Source of the DNA: Streptoverticillium olivoreticuli subsp. olivoreticuli
GTDB taxonomy: Bacteria > Actinomycetota > Actinomycetes > Streptomycetales > Streptomycetaceae
Direction: 5' to 3'
NCBI RefSeq assembly: GCF_003391135.1
Contig: NZ_CP031455.1
Coordinates: forward strand, 1,302,001-1,366,000
DNA: 64,000 nt
Below are positions 46,362 through 54,040 of the stretch, one piece after another; position 1 is the stretch's first letter; each line of letters starts with the position of its first letter. The position numbers were made by a program, and so were the translations under genes. The notes under the pieces are model-generated. The model saw only the letters and a list, made by a program, of their open reading frames with translations. It was not told the origin of the DNA and searched no databases.

Positions 46362-47273
46362 TCAGCGCGGCGACCTGGCGGCGTCGAAGAGCCGGTCGAT
46401 GTCATGGGCGGCCAGGGCCAGGCTGGCGCAGCAGACCACCATCAGCGCGGCGAACGCGAAGGCCAGGTTGCGGCGCAGCGGCGTGGGAGGGGCGAGCAGC
46501 GCCTGGACGCGCTGGGGCACGGGGCCGCCGACGGCGGCCATCGCGGCGGCCGGGACCCGTTTGGCGGCGAGCGCCGCGCGGGCGACCGCGCGGGCCACCA
46601 GGCGCCGGTCGGCGACGGTGGCGCCCGCCTGCTCGTCGGCCCAGCGTTCCAGGGCGAACGCGCCCGCTCGGGCGAGGGGGCGCAGCAGCGGGTCGACCAC
46701 GGCCGCGAGTTGCAGGGCGAGCAGGAACAGGTGGTGGCGGTGGCGCAGGTGGGTGCGTTCGTGGGCCAGCAGGGCGTGCCGTTCATCGGCACTGAGGGCC
46801 CGCAGCATGCCGGAGGAGACCACGATCCTGCCGGGGGCGCCGGGCAGGGCGAAGGCCGTGGGGACGGGATCGTCGATGACGGCCAGGTCCCCGGCGGTGG
46901 GCAGGTCCCTGCATTCGCGCCAGGCGTCGACCATGGCCCGTCCCCGGCGCCAGGCGGCCACCGCCAGGGCCACCGCGCAGGCCGGTACGGCCAGTGCGCA
47001 GGCAGCGGCCACAGGCCAGTCGACGGGGGTGTCGGCGGCCAGGATGTGCGGCGACCAGCGTCCTTCGGCGGCCACCTGCGGTATCTGCCCGACGAACGTG
47101 AGGCCGATCATGGCCAGGGCCGTCACCCAGGCGCCCGCGGCGACGACGGCGGCCACGGTGAGCATCCAGGCGGCGGTGCGGGGTGGCAGTCTGCGGCCCG
47201 CCGCCGGTGCCGTCAGCGCGAGGGCCGCACTGACCAGCAGCGGCAGGCACAGAATGATCCACCTGATCCACAC
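46362..47273 (-). CDS. M56 (BlaR1/MecR1-like) membrane metalloprotease
   Basis: This 303-residue protein has four hydrophobic segments and a zinc-protease motif HERTH in ADERHALLAHERTHLRHRHH, followed downstream by WADEQAGATVADRRLVA, the third-ligand region of M56 proteases. It lacks the C-terminal penicillin-binding sensor of BlaR1, so it must sense through its membrane or extracellular loops. Upon activation it would cleave the adjacent BlaI-type repressor. The GTG start is 3 bp after the BlaI stop, so the two are co-transcribed. The gene is followed by the signal peptidase gene after 117 bp. Confidence 0.9.
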   Translation of the reverse strand: MWIRWIILCLPLLVSAALALTAPAAGRRLPPRTAAWMLTVAAVVAAGAWVTALAMIGLTFVGQIPQVAAEGRWSPHILAADTPVDWPVAAACALAVPACAVALAVAAWRRGRAMVDAWRECRDLPTAGDLAVIDDPVPTAFALPGAPGRIVVSSGMLRALSADERHALLAHERTHLRHRHHLFLLALQLAAVVDPLLRPLARAGAFALERWADEQAGATVADRRLVARAVARAALAAKRVPAAAMAAVGGPVPQRVQALLAPPTPLRRNLAFAFAALMVVCCASLALAAHDIDRLFDAARSPR

Positions 47274-47276
47274 GTT

Positions 47277-47660
47277 CTAGTCCTCCGTGTGTCCGCGCAG
47301 CAGCTGCTCCAGCAGCTTCTCGTCCTCTTCGGGGAGTTCGGAGACGAAGCGGGCCAGCACCGCGGCCCGGTCACCGCCGTTCTCCAGCAGGTCGCGCATC
47401 CCGGCCGCCGCGTGCCCGGCCTCGTCGCGCACGGGGGCGTAGAGGTAGCCGCGTCCGGCGCGCTCGCGGGTCACGAGCCCCTTGTCGTGCAGCCGGGACA
47501 GGATCGTCAGCACGGTGGTGTAGGCCGGGTCGCCGGCGACGTGCTCGCGCACCGCGCCCGCGCCCACCGGCGCACCGGCCGCCCACAGGGCCGCCAGTAC
47601 TTCGCTCTCCAGCTCGCCCGGCGCCCGCCGTCCCGCCGTCGGGCTCTCCTGCTCGCTCAC
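47277..47660 (-). CDS. BlaI/MecI-family repressor
   Basis: The 127-residue protein has the MecI/BlaI winged helix (GELESEVLAALWAAGAPVGAG ... YTTVLTILSRLHDKGLVTRE), then RAGRGYLYAPVRD, where family members are cut by the M56 protease, and a helical dimerisation end (RFVSELPEEDEKLLEQLLRG). GTG at 47660 (VSEQESPT) is preceded by GGAGCGGGG. An operator of the CTAC-N5-GTAG type lies 72 bp upstream, and two more lie in the divergent region at 49995-50087. The pair with M56 is the regulator of a putative envelope-stress regulon. Confidence 0.93.
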   Translation of the reverse strand: MSEQESPTAGRRAPGELESEVLAALWAAGAPVGAGAVREHVAGDPAYTTVLTILSRLHDKGLVTRERAGRGYLYAPVRDEAGHAAAGMRDLLENGGDRAAVLARFVSELPEEDEKLLEQLLRGHTED

Positions 47661-47731
47661 GCGCCCCGCTCCTTCGTCGCCGGTCCGTCCTCGGCACCGG
47701 CATGGCCGTGGTCCCACCGGCCTTCAAACTA

Positions 47732-47744
47732 CTACGTCCTGTAG
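47732..47744. promoter_or_regulatory. BlaI operator, site 1 (blaI promoter)
   Basis: CTACGTCCTGTAG, of the form CTAC-N5-GTAG. With flanks it reads TACTAC-N4-TGTAGAT, and the same flanks occur in sites 2 and 3. It lies 72-84 bp upstream of the blaI start, so it fits autoregulation. BlaI dimers bind dyads of this size (TACA...TGTA) in Gram-positive bacteria. Confidence 0.75.
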
Positions 47745-47758
47745 ATGGCGGGGACCGG

Positions 47759-48511
47759 TCACCGCCCGTCGTGTGACGGAACGCCGTGCTCGCGCAGCGG
47801 GCCGACCGCCAGGCCCCGTTCCCGGCAGGTGTCCAGGATCCGGGGCAGCGCGCCGAGAGTGCTGCGCCACGAACCGGTGGCGGACGTGCAGTCGGAGTCG
47901 TGCAGCAGGACGGTTCCGCCGCCGCGCAGGTCCCGCGTCACGGTGTGGTGGACGGTGGCGGGGGTGGCGCGGGCCCGCCAGTCCTTGCCCCAGGCGGTCC
48001 ACAGGACGGGGGTCAGGCCCAGGCGGCGGCAGGCCAGATGGGCACCGCCCGTCATGACTCCGTACGGCGGCCGGAACAGCGTGGGCGCCTGCCCGGTGAT
48101 GTCGGTCACGAGGTCGAGCGTGCGGGCGAGGTCGTCGTACGTGGCGCGGGGGCCGCGCAGCAGCAGCGGGCGGTGCTCCCAGCCGTGGAGGGCGATCTCG
48201 TGTCCGGCCGCGGTCATCTCCTTCACGAGGCCGGGTGAGCGGACCGCCATGGAGCCGAGCAGGAAGAAGGTCGCGTGGATCCGGCGGCGGTCGAGCAGGC
48301 GCAGGAAGTGCGGGGTGGACAGGTGGTCGGGGCCGTCGTCGAAGGTGAGCGCGACGTGGTGGGGGTGGCCCCGGCCCGCGAGGCGGGGCAGGAGGCGGTT
48401 GCGCAGCGGCCCGAAGGTGGAGAGGACGGGTGCGGCGTGGGCGGCGGCGAGTGCGGGCAGCGCCACGGCACCGGCGCGCAGGGCTGCGCGGGCCGGCCCG
48501 GCGGGGTTCAT
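47759..48511 (-). CDS. Polysaccharide deacetylase (NodB domain)
   Basis: This 250-residue protein has a short hydrophobic N-terminus and a NodB domain: LTFDDGPDHLSTPHFLRLLD (catalytic Asp and metal ligand), GHEIALHGWEHRPL (His ligands), RPPYGVMTG, and GGTVLLHDSD. Such enzymes remove N-acetyl groups from peptidoglycan or other surface glycans, often giving lysozyme resistance. The ATG overlaps the stop of the glycosyltransferase gene (ATGA), so it is co-translated. This suggests modification of a glycan made or exported by the pair, under BlaI control. Confidence 0.92.
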   Translation of the reverse strand: MNPAGPARAALRAGAVALPALAAAHAAPVLSTFGPLRNRLLPRLAGRGHPHHVALTFDDGPDHLSTPHFLRLLDRRRIHATFFLLGSMAVRSPGLVKEMTAAGHEIALHGWEHRPLLLRGPRATYDDLARTLDLVTDITGQAPTLFRPPYGVMTGGAHLACRRLGLTPVLWTAWGKDWRARATPATVHHTVTRDLRGGGTVLLHDSDCTSATGSWRSTLGALPRILDTCRERGLAVGPLREHGVPSHDGR

Positions 48512-49869
48512 CGCCGGTCTCCGTCCAGGAGACGGGTGAGTGCGGCGAAGTGTGCCGGGGAGTCGCCGTACGCCTCGGCGAGCGGGGCGCCGATGCCGAA
48601 CGCGACCGTGGCGGCCACCGCCGCGGCCATGGCCGGGATGCCGAGCCTGAGCGGACGGCGGGCCGTGGCGCGTACCGGCCGGCGGGCCGTGGCGGCCCGG
48701 GGGAGGACGGCGGTACGGCCCGCGGCCGCGGCGACGGCCCACGCCGGACCGTCGCCGCCCTGCCGGAACAACTCCAGTCCCCGGGCGCGCTGTTGGTGCC
48801 CGAGCGGCCCATGGAGCAGGTCGGTGAGCGCGGGCCGGAGGTCGGCAGGCTCACGTATCCAGGTGGCGAGACCGGCTTCCTGGAGCGCGGCGGCGTTGGT
48901 CTGGCCGTGGCCCGGTATGCAGCGGTAGCTGGCGACCGGCAGACCGGCGGCGAACGCCTCCAGCGAGGTGAGGCCGCCCGCGTTCTGGACCAGGACATCG
49001 GCCGCGGACATCAGGGCGGGCATGTCCTCCACCCAGCCGTACACGTGCTCGACCCCGGCCTCGCGCAGCCGCCGGGCCAGCGCCTGGTTGTGCCCGCACA
49101 CCACGACCGGCACGGCGGCACCGCTCCCCCGGATCTCCGCGGCCACCTGCTCCACGGGGCCCACCCCCCAGGAGCCCGCGACGAGGAGGGCCAGCGCGGA
49201 CCGCTCGGGCAGTCCGAACCGGGCCCGCGCCGCGCGCCGATGGGGCTCGGTGGCGGGCGCGAATCGCGCGGCGACCGTCGGGCCGGTCACCGTGACGGCC
49301 GTCGCGCCCTGCGCGCGGGCCTGTCCGGCGGGCACCGGGTGGGCGGCGAGGTGGAGGTCGACACCCGGCGCGACCCACAGGGGGTGGACCGAGAAGTCGG
49401 TCAGATACGTGATCGCCGGCACGGTCAGCCGGCCGCGCAGGCGCAGCGCGCCGAGCACCTGGCCGGCTCCGGGGTAGGTCGAGACGACCGCGCGGGTGCC
49501 GGGGGTGATCGTCCGCAGGGTGCGGCGCTCGGCGCAGCGGAAGAGGGCGCGCACCATGAGCCCGGGGCGCCCGGTGCGTTCGGTGGTGGCGTAGATCCGT
49601 TGGTAGCTCGCGGGGGCCGAGGTCAGCAGGCGGTGGTAGGCGGCGGACAGCAGCCGTCCCAGCCGGGCCGGGAGCAGGTCCAGGAAGTCGTGCCGGTCCA
49701 CCTGGAATCCGTCGGACTCCAGGCGCCGGGCGAGCTCCGCGGCTGCGCCGTCGTGGCCCGCGCCCACGCTCGCGGAGATGATGACGATCCGCTGCGCGGT
49801 GGCGCCGGACCGCGTCGCGTCAGGCGGCGGACACGTGTGCCCGTCCGCCGGGTTGCCACTGTGGAGCAC
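48508..49869 (-). CDS. MGDG-synthase-like glycosyltransferase
   Basis: The 453-residue protein belongs to the diacylglycerol glycosyltransferase/MurG-like GT28 fold. It has IVIISASVGAGHDGAAAELA (MGDG-synthase N-terminal motif), YLTDFSVHPLWVAPGVDLHL, LVAGSWGVGPVEQVAAEI, and the sugar-nucleotide-binding region MSAADVLVQNAGGLTSLEAF. A hydrophobic C-terminal segment near residue 415 may anchor it. Likely role: adding a sugar to a membrane lipid, or to a lipid-linked glycan. It heads the operon with the deacetylase, and two BlaI-type operators lie 126-218 bp upstream. Start ATG 49869. Confidence 0.88.
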   Translation of the reverse strand: MLHSGNPADGHTCPPPDATRSGATAQRIVIISASVGAGHDGAAAELARRLESDGFQVDRHDFLDLLPARLGRLLSAAYHRLLTSAPASYQRIYATTERTGRPGLMVRALFRCAERRTLRTITPGTRAVVSTYPGAGQVLGALRLRGRLTVPAITYLTDFSVHPLWVAPGVDLHLAAHPVPAGQARAQGATAVTVTGPTVAARFAPATEPHRRAARARFGLPERSALALLVAGSWGVGPVEQVAAEIRGSGAAVPVVVCGHNQALARRLREAGVEHVYGWVEDMPALMSAADVLVQNAGGLTSLEAFAAGLPVASYRCIPGHGQTNAAALQEAGLATWIREPADLRPALTDLLHGPLGHQQRARGLELFRQGGDGPAWAVAAAAGRTAVLPRAATARRPVRATARRPLRLGIPAMAAAVAATVAFGIGAPLAEAYGDSPAHFAALTRLLDGDRR

Positions 49870-49994
49870 GGCCGATCAGCCTCCTGAAGGACAAAGAACG
49901 CGACGGGAGTTTCGCCTGCGGCCTGAGTGCCGGGGCGTGACAGGCTCCCGTCCGGCGAAGCCCGCGGCCGGAAGGGTGAGCCATCAGGAAGCTA

Positions 49995-50007
49995 CTACAT
50001 GATGTAG
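49995..50007. promoter_or_regulatory. BlaI operator, site 2 (glycosyltransferase side)
   Basis: CTACATGATGTAG inside TACTACATGATGTAGAAA. Arms CTACA/TGTAG are perfect. It lies 126-138 bp upstream of the glycosyltransferase start. Confidence 0.8.
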
Positions 50008-50074
50008 AAATACGGCGACGGCGGCGCGTCCACCGCGGACGGGGATCGCGACCGACAGGGAACCGGTCGAGTTT

Positions 50075-50087
50075 CTACAACGTGTAG
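50075..50087. promoter_or_regulatory. BlaI operator, site 3 (DedA side)
   Basis: CTACAACGTGTAG inside TTTCTACAACGTGTAGTA, which on the other strand reads TACTACACGTTGTAGAAA, matching site 2 including flanks. It lies 109-121 bp upstream of the DedA start. Confidence 0.8.
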
Positions 50088-50195
50088 TAATTTGATCGAC
50101 AGCCCCGCCGACAGCACCCCGGCCCCGGAAGCCGGAGCCGTCACCCGAACAATTCATCCGCCCCGCAGAACCCGCCGCCCACAGGAGCATCCACC

Positions 50196-50885
50196 GTGAC
50201 CACCCTCGCCCTCGGGCCGCAGTGGCTCGATCCGAACCACCTGATCTCGGTCTTCGGCCTGGTCGGCATCCTGGCGATCGTCTTCGCCGAATCCGGGCTG
50301 CTGATCGGTTTCTTCCTGCCCGGCGACTCGCTGCTGTTCACCACCGGGCTGCTGGTCGCCGGAGGCACGTACATCCACCAGCCGCTGTGGCTGGTGTGCC
50401 TGCTCGTGGTGGTGGCGGCCGTCCTCGGGGACCAGGCGGGCTATCTGTTCGGCCGCAAGGCGGGCCCCGCGCTCTTCCGCCGCCCCGACTCCCGCCTGTT
50501 CAAGCGGGAGAACGTCGAAAAGGCCCACGGGTTCTTCGAGACCTACGGCCCGCGGTCGATCGTGCTGGCCCGGTTCGTGCCCGTCGTCCGCACCTTCACC
50601 CCGATCGTGGCCGGCGTGAGCCGCATGAACTACAGGAGCTTCACGCTCTACAACCTCATCGGCGGCGCCCTGTGGGGCGCCGGGGTCACCCTGCTCGGCT
50701 ACTTCCTCGGCCAGGTCGCCTTCGTCGGGGCCCACATCGAACTCATCCTGATCGGCATCGTCGCGCTCTCGGTGCTCCCGGTGGCGATCGAGGTGCTGCG
50801 CGCCCGGCGTGCCGCCCGCAGGAACGGCACGGCCCCGGCGGGCCAGGACGGCCGCGCGTCCGGCTCCGGCCACCGGCGCCGCTGA
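50196..50885 (+). CDS. DedA-family membrane protein
   Basis: The 229-residue protein has five to six hydrophobic segments and DedA (SNARE-associated) motifs: FAESGLLIGFFLPGDSLLFT, LGDQAGYLFGRKAGPALF, and ARFVPVVRTFTPIVAGVSRM with the conserved Arg-x3-R/Pro pattern. DedA proteins are lipid or undecaprenyl-phosphate flippases that recycle carriers for cell-wall and glycan synthesis. This fits its sharing of BlaI operators with a glycosyltransferase and deacetylase. GTG at 50196 has AGGAG upstream. Confidence 0.93.
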   Translation: MTTLALGPQWLDPNHLISVFGLVGILAIVFAESGLLIGFFLPGDSLLFTTGLLVAGGTYIHQPLWLVCLLVVVAAVLGDQAGYLFGRKAGPALFRRPDSRLFKRENVEKAHGFFETYGPRSIVLARFVPVVRTFTPIVAGVSRMNYRSFTLYNLIGGALWGAGVTLLGYFLGQVAFVGAHIELILIGIVALSVLPVAIEVLRARRAARRNGTAPAGQDGRASGSGHRRR

Positions 50886-50930
50886 TCACGCCCCGGCGCC
50901 CTCCGGCAGCCCGAGGGCCGCGGCCGGGCG

Positions 50931-51953
50931 TCAGCGGACGGTGAGGACCATCCGGAAGCGGGCGGCGCCGGAGAGCATCTTGTCGTACGCCTCGCCGGCC
51001 CGGTCCAGCGGCACGGTCTCGGTCATCGGACGGATCCCGTGCCGCGCGCTGAACTCCATGGTGTCCTCGACGTCCTGCGCGGTGCCGGAGGGGTGGCCGC
51101 GGACGACCCTGGCCCCCATGAGCAGCTGGGCCGGGTTGATTCCGAGCGGTTCGGTGTCGGCACCGATGACCACCAGCTCACCGCGGGGCGAGAGCCCGTC
51201 CACGGTCGCCGTGATGGCTTCCGAGTTGGCGGCGGTGGCCAGGACGACCTTGGCGCCACCGAGGGCCTGGAGCGCCTCGGCGACGGGGGTGCCCGCCGTG
51301 CTGTCGATGTAGTGGTGCGCGCCGAGCTCCCCGGCGAAGTCGGCCTTGCCCGCCCCACGGGCGATGGCCACGGTCTCGAAGCCCATCGCGGCGGCGTACT
51401 GCACGCCCAGGTGGCCGAGGCCGCCGATGCCGAGCACGGCGACCCGGTCACCGGGCCGGGCGGAGCTGCGCCGCAGCCCGTTGTACGTGGTCACGCCCGC
51501 GCAGGCCATGGGCGCCGCGTCGGCCGCCGTCAGCGTGTCGGGGATCCGGGCCAGGGCGTTCTCGGGCGCGATCACCGACTCGGCGTATCCACCGTCGTAC
51601 GCCCATCCGGGCACCTGCAGGTTCTCGCACACGATGAAGTCGCCCCGCCTGCACGGCGTGCAGTGGCCGCAGTGGCCGCCGAACCAGCCCACCGCCACCC
51701 GGTCGCCCACCTGCCAGCGGCCCGGCACCCCCTCGCCGAGCTCCTCGATGTGCCCGGCGATCTCGTGCCCGGGGACGAGCGGGAACCGCACACCCGGCAC
51801 CATGGCGTCGACGAAGAGGGCGTCGCTGTGGCAGATCCCGCAGGCGTCCACGGTCACCCGTACATGGCCGGGGCCCGGCCGCGGCACCTCACGCTCGACG
51901 ATCTCGAACGGATCACCGGCGGCGGCGACCTGTGCGACTCGATAGGTGCTCAT
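50931..51953 (-). CDS. Zinc-dependent alcohol dehydrogenase
   Basis: This 340-residue MDR enzyme has catalytic Zn ligands in DACGICHSD and PGHEIAGHIEELG, the structural zinc Cys cluster GHCGHCTPCRRGDFIVCENL, and the Rossmann motif VAVLGIGGLGHLGVQYAAAM. It oxidises alcohols or reduces aldehydes with NAD(P). The sequence is closest in style to AdhP/AdhA-type enzymes. ATG at 51953 is placed by MSTYRVAQVAAAG, the typical start. It converges on dedA and diverges from the secreted repeat protein across 304 bp. Confidence 0.95.
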   Translation of the reverse strand: MSTYRVAQVAAAGDPFEIVEREVPRPGPGHVRVTVDACGICHSDALFVDAMVPGVRFPLVPGHEIAGHIEELGEGVPGRWQVGDRVAVGWFGGHCGHCTPCRRGDFIVCENLQVPGWAYDGGYAESVIAPENALARIPDTLTAADAAPMACAGVTTYNGLRRSSARPGDRVAVLGIGGLGHLGVQYAAAMGFETVAIARGAGKADFAGELGAHHYIDSTAGTPVAEALQALGGAKVVLATAANSEAITATVDGLSPRGELVVIGADTEPLGINPAQLLMGARVVRGHPSGTAQDVEDTMEFSARHGIRPMTETVPLDRAGEAYDKMLSGAARFRMVLTVR

Positions 51954-52257
51954 CTGGATCTCTCCGGCATGCGCGTACGGGCGGCCCCCGGGATCCAGCA
52001 GACCAGCTGCGGGCCGATCGCGCGCGCCGGGCGGGGCAGGTGAGTTCTCTTCCGGACGGTTGGACCGGTCGCGGTCCGGGGTCGTCGCGCACTGGGGTCG
52101 GATTCGTGCGTTCGCCGAACATAAGGGGCGTTTCTTCCGGGCGGCCGGGCTCGTTGGGCAAGGGCGAGCCCGGTTCCGCGACCGGCCCCGGCGGGCCGCG
52201 GAAAGGCTCGCAGGCGTCCGGAGCGCACCGCTCCGGAGCGGAGACGAGGAGAGTGTC
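51954..52257. other. Divergent intergenic region, alcohol dehydrogenase / secreted repeat protein
   Basis: A 304-bp region without a supported gene. It includes a perfect 9-bp inverted repeat (52217-52237) next to the ribosome binding site of the secreted protein, and the short palindrome GGACCG-gtcg-CGGTCC-like stretch near 52065-52080. Long leader RNA is possible, but I recognise no riboswitch. Confidence 0.4.
52217..52237. promoter_or_regulatory. Inverted repeat before secreted repeat protein gene
   Basis: TCCGGAGCG-cac-CGCTCCGGA, perfect 9-bp arms with a 3-bp centre, ending 20 bp before the GTG at 52258 and just before the GAGGAGA ribosome binding site. It is an operator or a leader hairpin. 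Confidence 0.45.
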
Positions 52258-52620
52258 GTGCGTCGACTGAGCATCGCCCTGGCCGCGGCCGCGATCTGCG
52301 GAACGGGAGCACTGGCGGGGACGGCCCAGGCCGCCCCCGCACCGCACTCCCCGGCGCGCGTGCTCGGGCCGCCCTTCCCGTACGCGGACTGCATCAAGGC
52401 CGCCAAGGACAACAAGGAGAGCCCCTCCTACGCCAAGTGGCACTGCGACCAGCTGGTGCTGAAGGGCTGGGTCAAGCGACCGAAGGCCGAGCCCGCCCAC
52501 CGGCCCAAGGCCGATCCCACCCACCGACCGAAAGCCGAACCCTCCCACCGGCCGAAGGCCAAACCCTCCCACCGGCCGAAAGCCGATCCCACCCACCGGC
52601 CGGAGCGGCCCCGGCGGTAG
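52258..52620 (+). CDS. Secreted protein with RPKA-P-H repeats
   Basis: The 120-residue product has a signal peptide (VRRLSIALAAAAICGTGALA, cleavage near AQAAPAP), a small globular part with Cys pair in FPYADCIKAAKDNKESPSYA and KWHCDQLVLKGW, and a C-terminal tail of five 8-residue repeats, R-P-K-A-(E/D/K)-P-(A/T/S)-H, ending RPERPRR. The basic Pro-rich tail could bind the cell wall, DNA or metals through His. GTG at 52258 has GAGGAGA upstream. No family recognised. Confidence 0.75.
   Translation: MRRLSIALAAAAICGTGALAGTAQAAPAPHSPARVLGPPFPYADCIKAAKDNKESPSYAKWHCDQLVLKGWVKRPKAEPAHRPKADPTHRPKAEPSHRPKAKPSHRPKADPTHRPERPRR
52477..52617 (+). repeat. 24-bp tandem repeats encoding RPKAxPxH
   Basis: Five near-identical 24-bp units plus a partial sixth, all in frame, encode the basic Pro/His-rich tail of the secreted protein. 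The regular unit length makes copy-number change by slippage likely. Confidence 0.85.
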
Positions 52621-52627
52621 CCCGCCC

Positions 52628-52659
52628 ATGCCCTCGCACCCTTGCGCGCGGGAGGGCAT
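52628..52659 (+). terminator. Hairpin after secreted repeat protein
   Basis: ATGCCCTC (52628-52635) and GAGGGCAT (52652-52659) form a perfect 8-bp stem with a 16-nt loop that itself contains GCGCGC. It starts 7 bp after the stop codon. Confidence 0.5.
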
Positions 52660-52776
52660 CGTGCGTCCAGGGCCCCTTCACGAGCCTTGTCCGGCTTGAT
52701 GACCATTTCATGAGCGTTCTGCAAACTCGGCCTCGGCGCGGGCCCGGGCGGCGATTCCGCTCATAGTGTGGGGAGC

Positions 52777-52956
52777 ATGCTGTGCACCCCGGCCCACGAG
52801 CGATCTCGCGAGGAGATCAACACCGAGATCCGCGCCTTCCTGGCGACCCGGCAGGACCACGCCCTGACCAGGAACGAACGCCGTGTGTACGAGCAGCTGC
52901 TGACCGAATGGCTCGCGGCACCCCAGCCGCGCCTCCCGTACCGCTCGATGGCCTGA
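52777..52956 (+). CDS. Small hypothetical protein (59 aa)
   Basis: MLCTPAHERSREEINTEIRA followed by LTRNERRVYEQLLTEWLAA: a small soluble, charged helical protein. GTG at 52768 is an alternative start; GTGGGGAG precedes the ATG. No motif identifies it. It lies alone before the WYL regulator gene. Confidence 0.6.
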   Translation: MLCTPAHERSREEINTEIRAFLATRQDHALTRNERRVYEQLLTEWLAAPQPRLPYRSMA

Positions 52957-53015
52957 GCGCCACTCGCCCTCACCGCCCCGGCGGCGGGCCGCCGCCGGAC
53001 CCGATCGCCGACAAC

Positions 53016-53040
53016 CAATAGGCCGAGAAATGTCCTATTG
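53016..53040. promoter_or_regulatory. WYL-regulator operator, site 1
   Basis: CAATAGG-N11-CCTATTG, a 25-bp inverted repeat ending 7 bp before the regulator's ATG at 53048. The right arm continues the pattern as AAATGTCCTATTGA. An almost identical element occurs at 55648-55672 upstream of the VOC gene and nowhere else that I can see in the window. Confidence 0.8.
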
Positions 53041-53047
53041 AGGTGGG

Positions 53048-54040
53048 ATGCTCCCGGTCATGAGTGATACACCCGCCCGCCTGCTGCGGCTACTGTCCCT
53101 GCTGCAGTCACCGCGCGAATGGCCCGGTCACGAGCTCGCCGAGCGCCTCGGCGTCAGCCCGCGCACCATCCGCCGCGACATCGACCGCCTGCGCGAACTC
53201 GGCTACCCCGTCCACGCCACCCAGGGCAACACCGGCGGCTACCGCCTGACCGCCGGCACCGCGATGCCGCCCCTCCTGCTGGACGACGAGGAGGCCGTCG
53301 CCATCGCCATCGGCCTGCGCACCGCTGCCGCGGGCCCGGTCACCGGCATCGAGGAGACTTCCGTACGCGCCCTGGCGAAGCTGGAACAGGTGCTCCCCTC
53401 GCGGCTGCGCCGCCGGGTGACGGTGCTTCAGGAGGCGGCGGTGGCGCTGCCGCAGGGCGGACCCACCGCCGACGCCGAACACCTGGCGCTGATCGCGGCC
53501 GCCTGCGTCGCCCACGAGAGGCTCCGCTTCACCTACCGCTCGTCGAGCGGCGAGGAGACGCGACGCCTGACCGAGCCCCACCAGCTCGTCGCCGCCGGGC
53601 GCCGCTGGTACCTCGTCGCCCACGACTGCGACCGCGCCGACTGGCGCACCTTCCGCCTCGACCGCCTCGCCGACCCGATGCGCACCGGCGTCCGCGTGCC
53701 GCCACGCGAACTGCCCGGTGGCGCCGACGCCGCCACCTGGGTCTCGACCACCCTCAGCGGCACCGCCGGCCATCGGGCCCTGCTCGTCGTCCACGCACCC
53801 GCGGAACAGGTCGCCGACCGCGTCCCGGCCACCCTCGGCGTCGTCGAGCCGGTCGACGAGCACAGCTGCCGTCTGCTCACCGGCGCCGACTCCCTGGAGT
53901 ACCTCGCCTACCGCATCGCCGTCCTGGGCTTCGACTTCGACGTCCTCGACCCGCCCGAACTCGCGCCCCACCTGCAGGCGTTGGGCGAGCGGGTCCTGCG
54001 CGCCGCCCGGACCGCCGAGCGGGGAGGGCGCGCCGGATGA
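53048..54040 (+). CDS. WYL-domain (YafY/DeoR-type) transcriptional regulator
   Basis: The 330-residue protein has an HTH_11 winged helix at about residues 8-65 (RLLRLLSLLQSPREWPGHEL, AERLGVSPRTIRRDIDRLRE), then a WYL-type domain (about 140-220: RLRFTYRSSSGEETRRLTEP, GRRWYLVAHDCDRADWRTFR) and a WCX C-terminal domain. WYL domains bind nucleic-acid or nucleotide-like ligands in many cases. ATG at 53048 or 53060 (MSDTPARL) could start it. The operator overlaps its leader, so it is autoregulated. The radical SAM gene overlaps its stop (ATGA). Confidence 0.93.
   Translation: MLPVMSDTPARLLRLLSLLQSPREWPGHELAERLGVSPRTIRRDIDRLRELGYPVHATQGNTGGYRLTAGTAMPPLLLDDEEAVAIAIGLRTAAAGPVTGIEETSVRALAKLEQVLPSRLRRRVTVLQEAAVALPQGGPTADAEHLALIAAACVAHERLRFTYRSSSGEETRRLTEPHQLVAAGRRWYLVAHDCDRADWRTFRLDRLADPMRTGVRVPPRELPGGADAATWVSTTLSGTAGHRALLVVHAPAEQVADRVPATLGVVEPVDEHSCRLLTGADSLEYLAYRIAVLGFDFDVLDPPELAPHLQALGERVLRAARTAERGGRAG

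Larger units (their letters stand above)
49870..50195. other. Divergent regulatory region with two BlaI-type operators
   Basis: This 326-bp region separates the minus-strand glycosyltransferase from the plus-strand DedA gene. It contains CTAC-N5-GTAG sites at 49995-50007 and 50075-50087, in opposite orientations, each at a distance suiting one of the divergent promoters. No small gene is supported. Confidence 0.7.
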
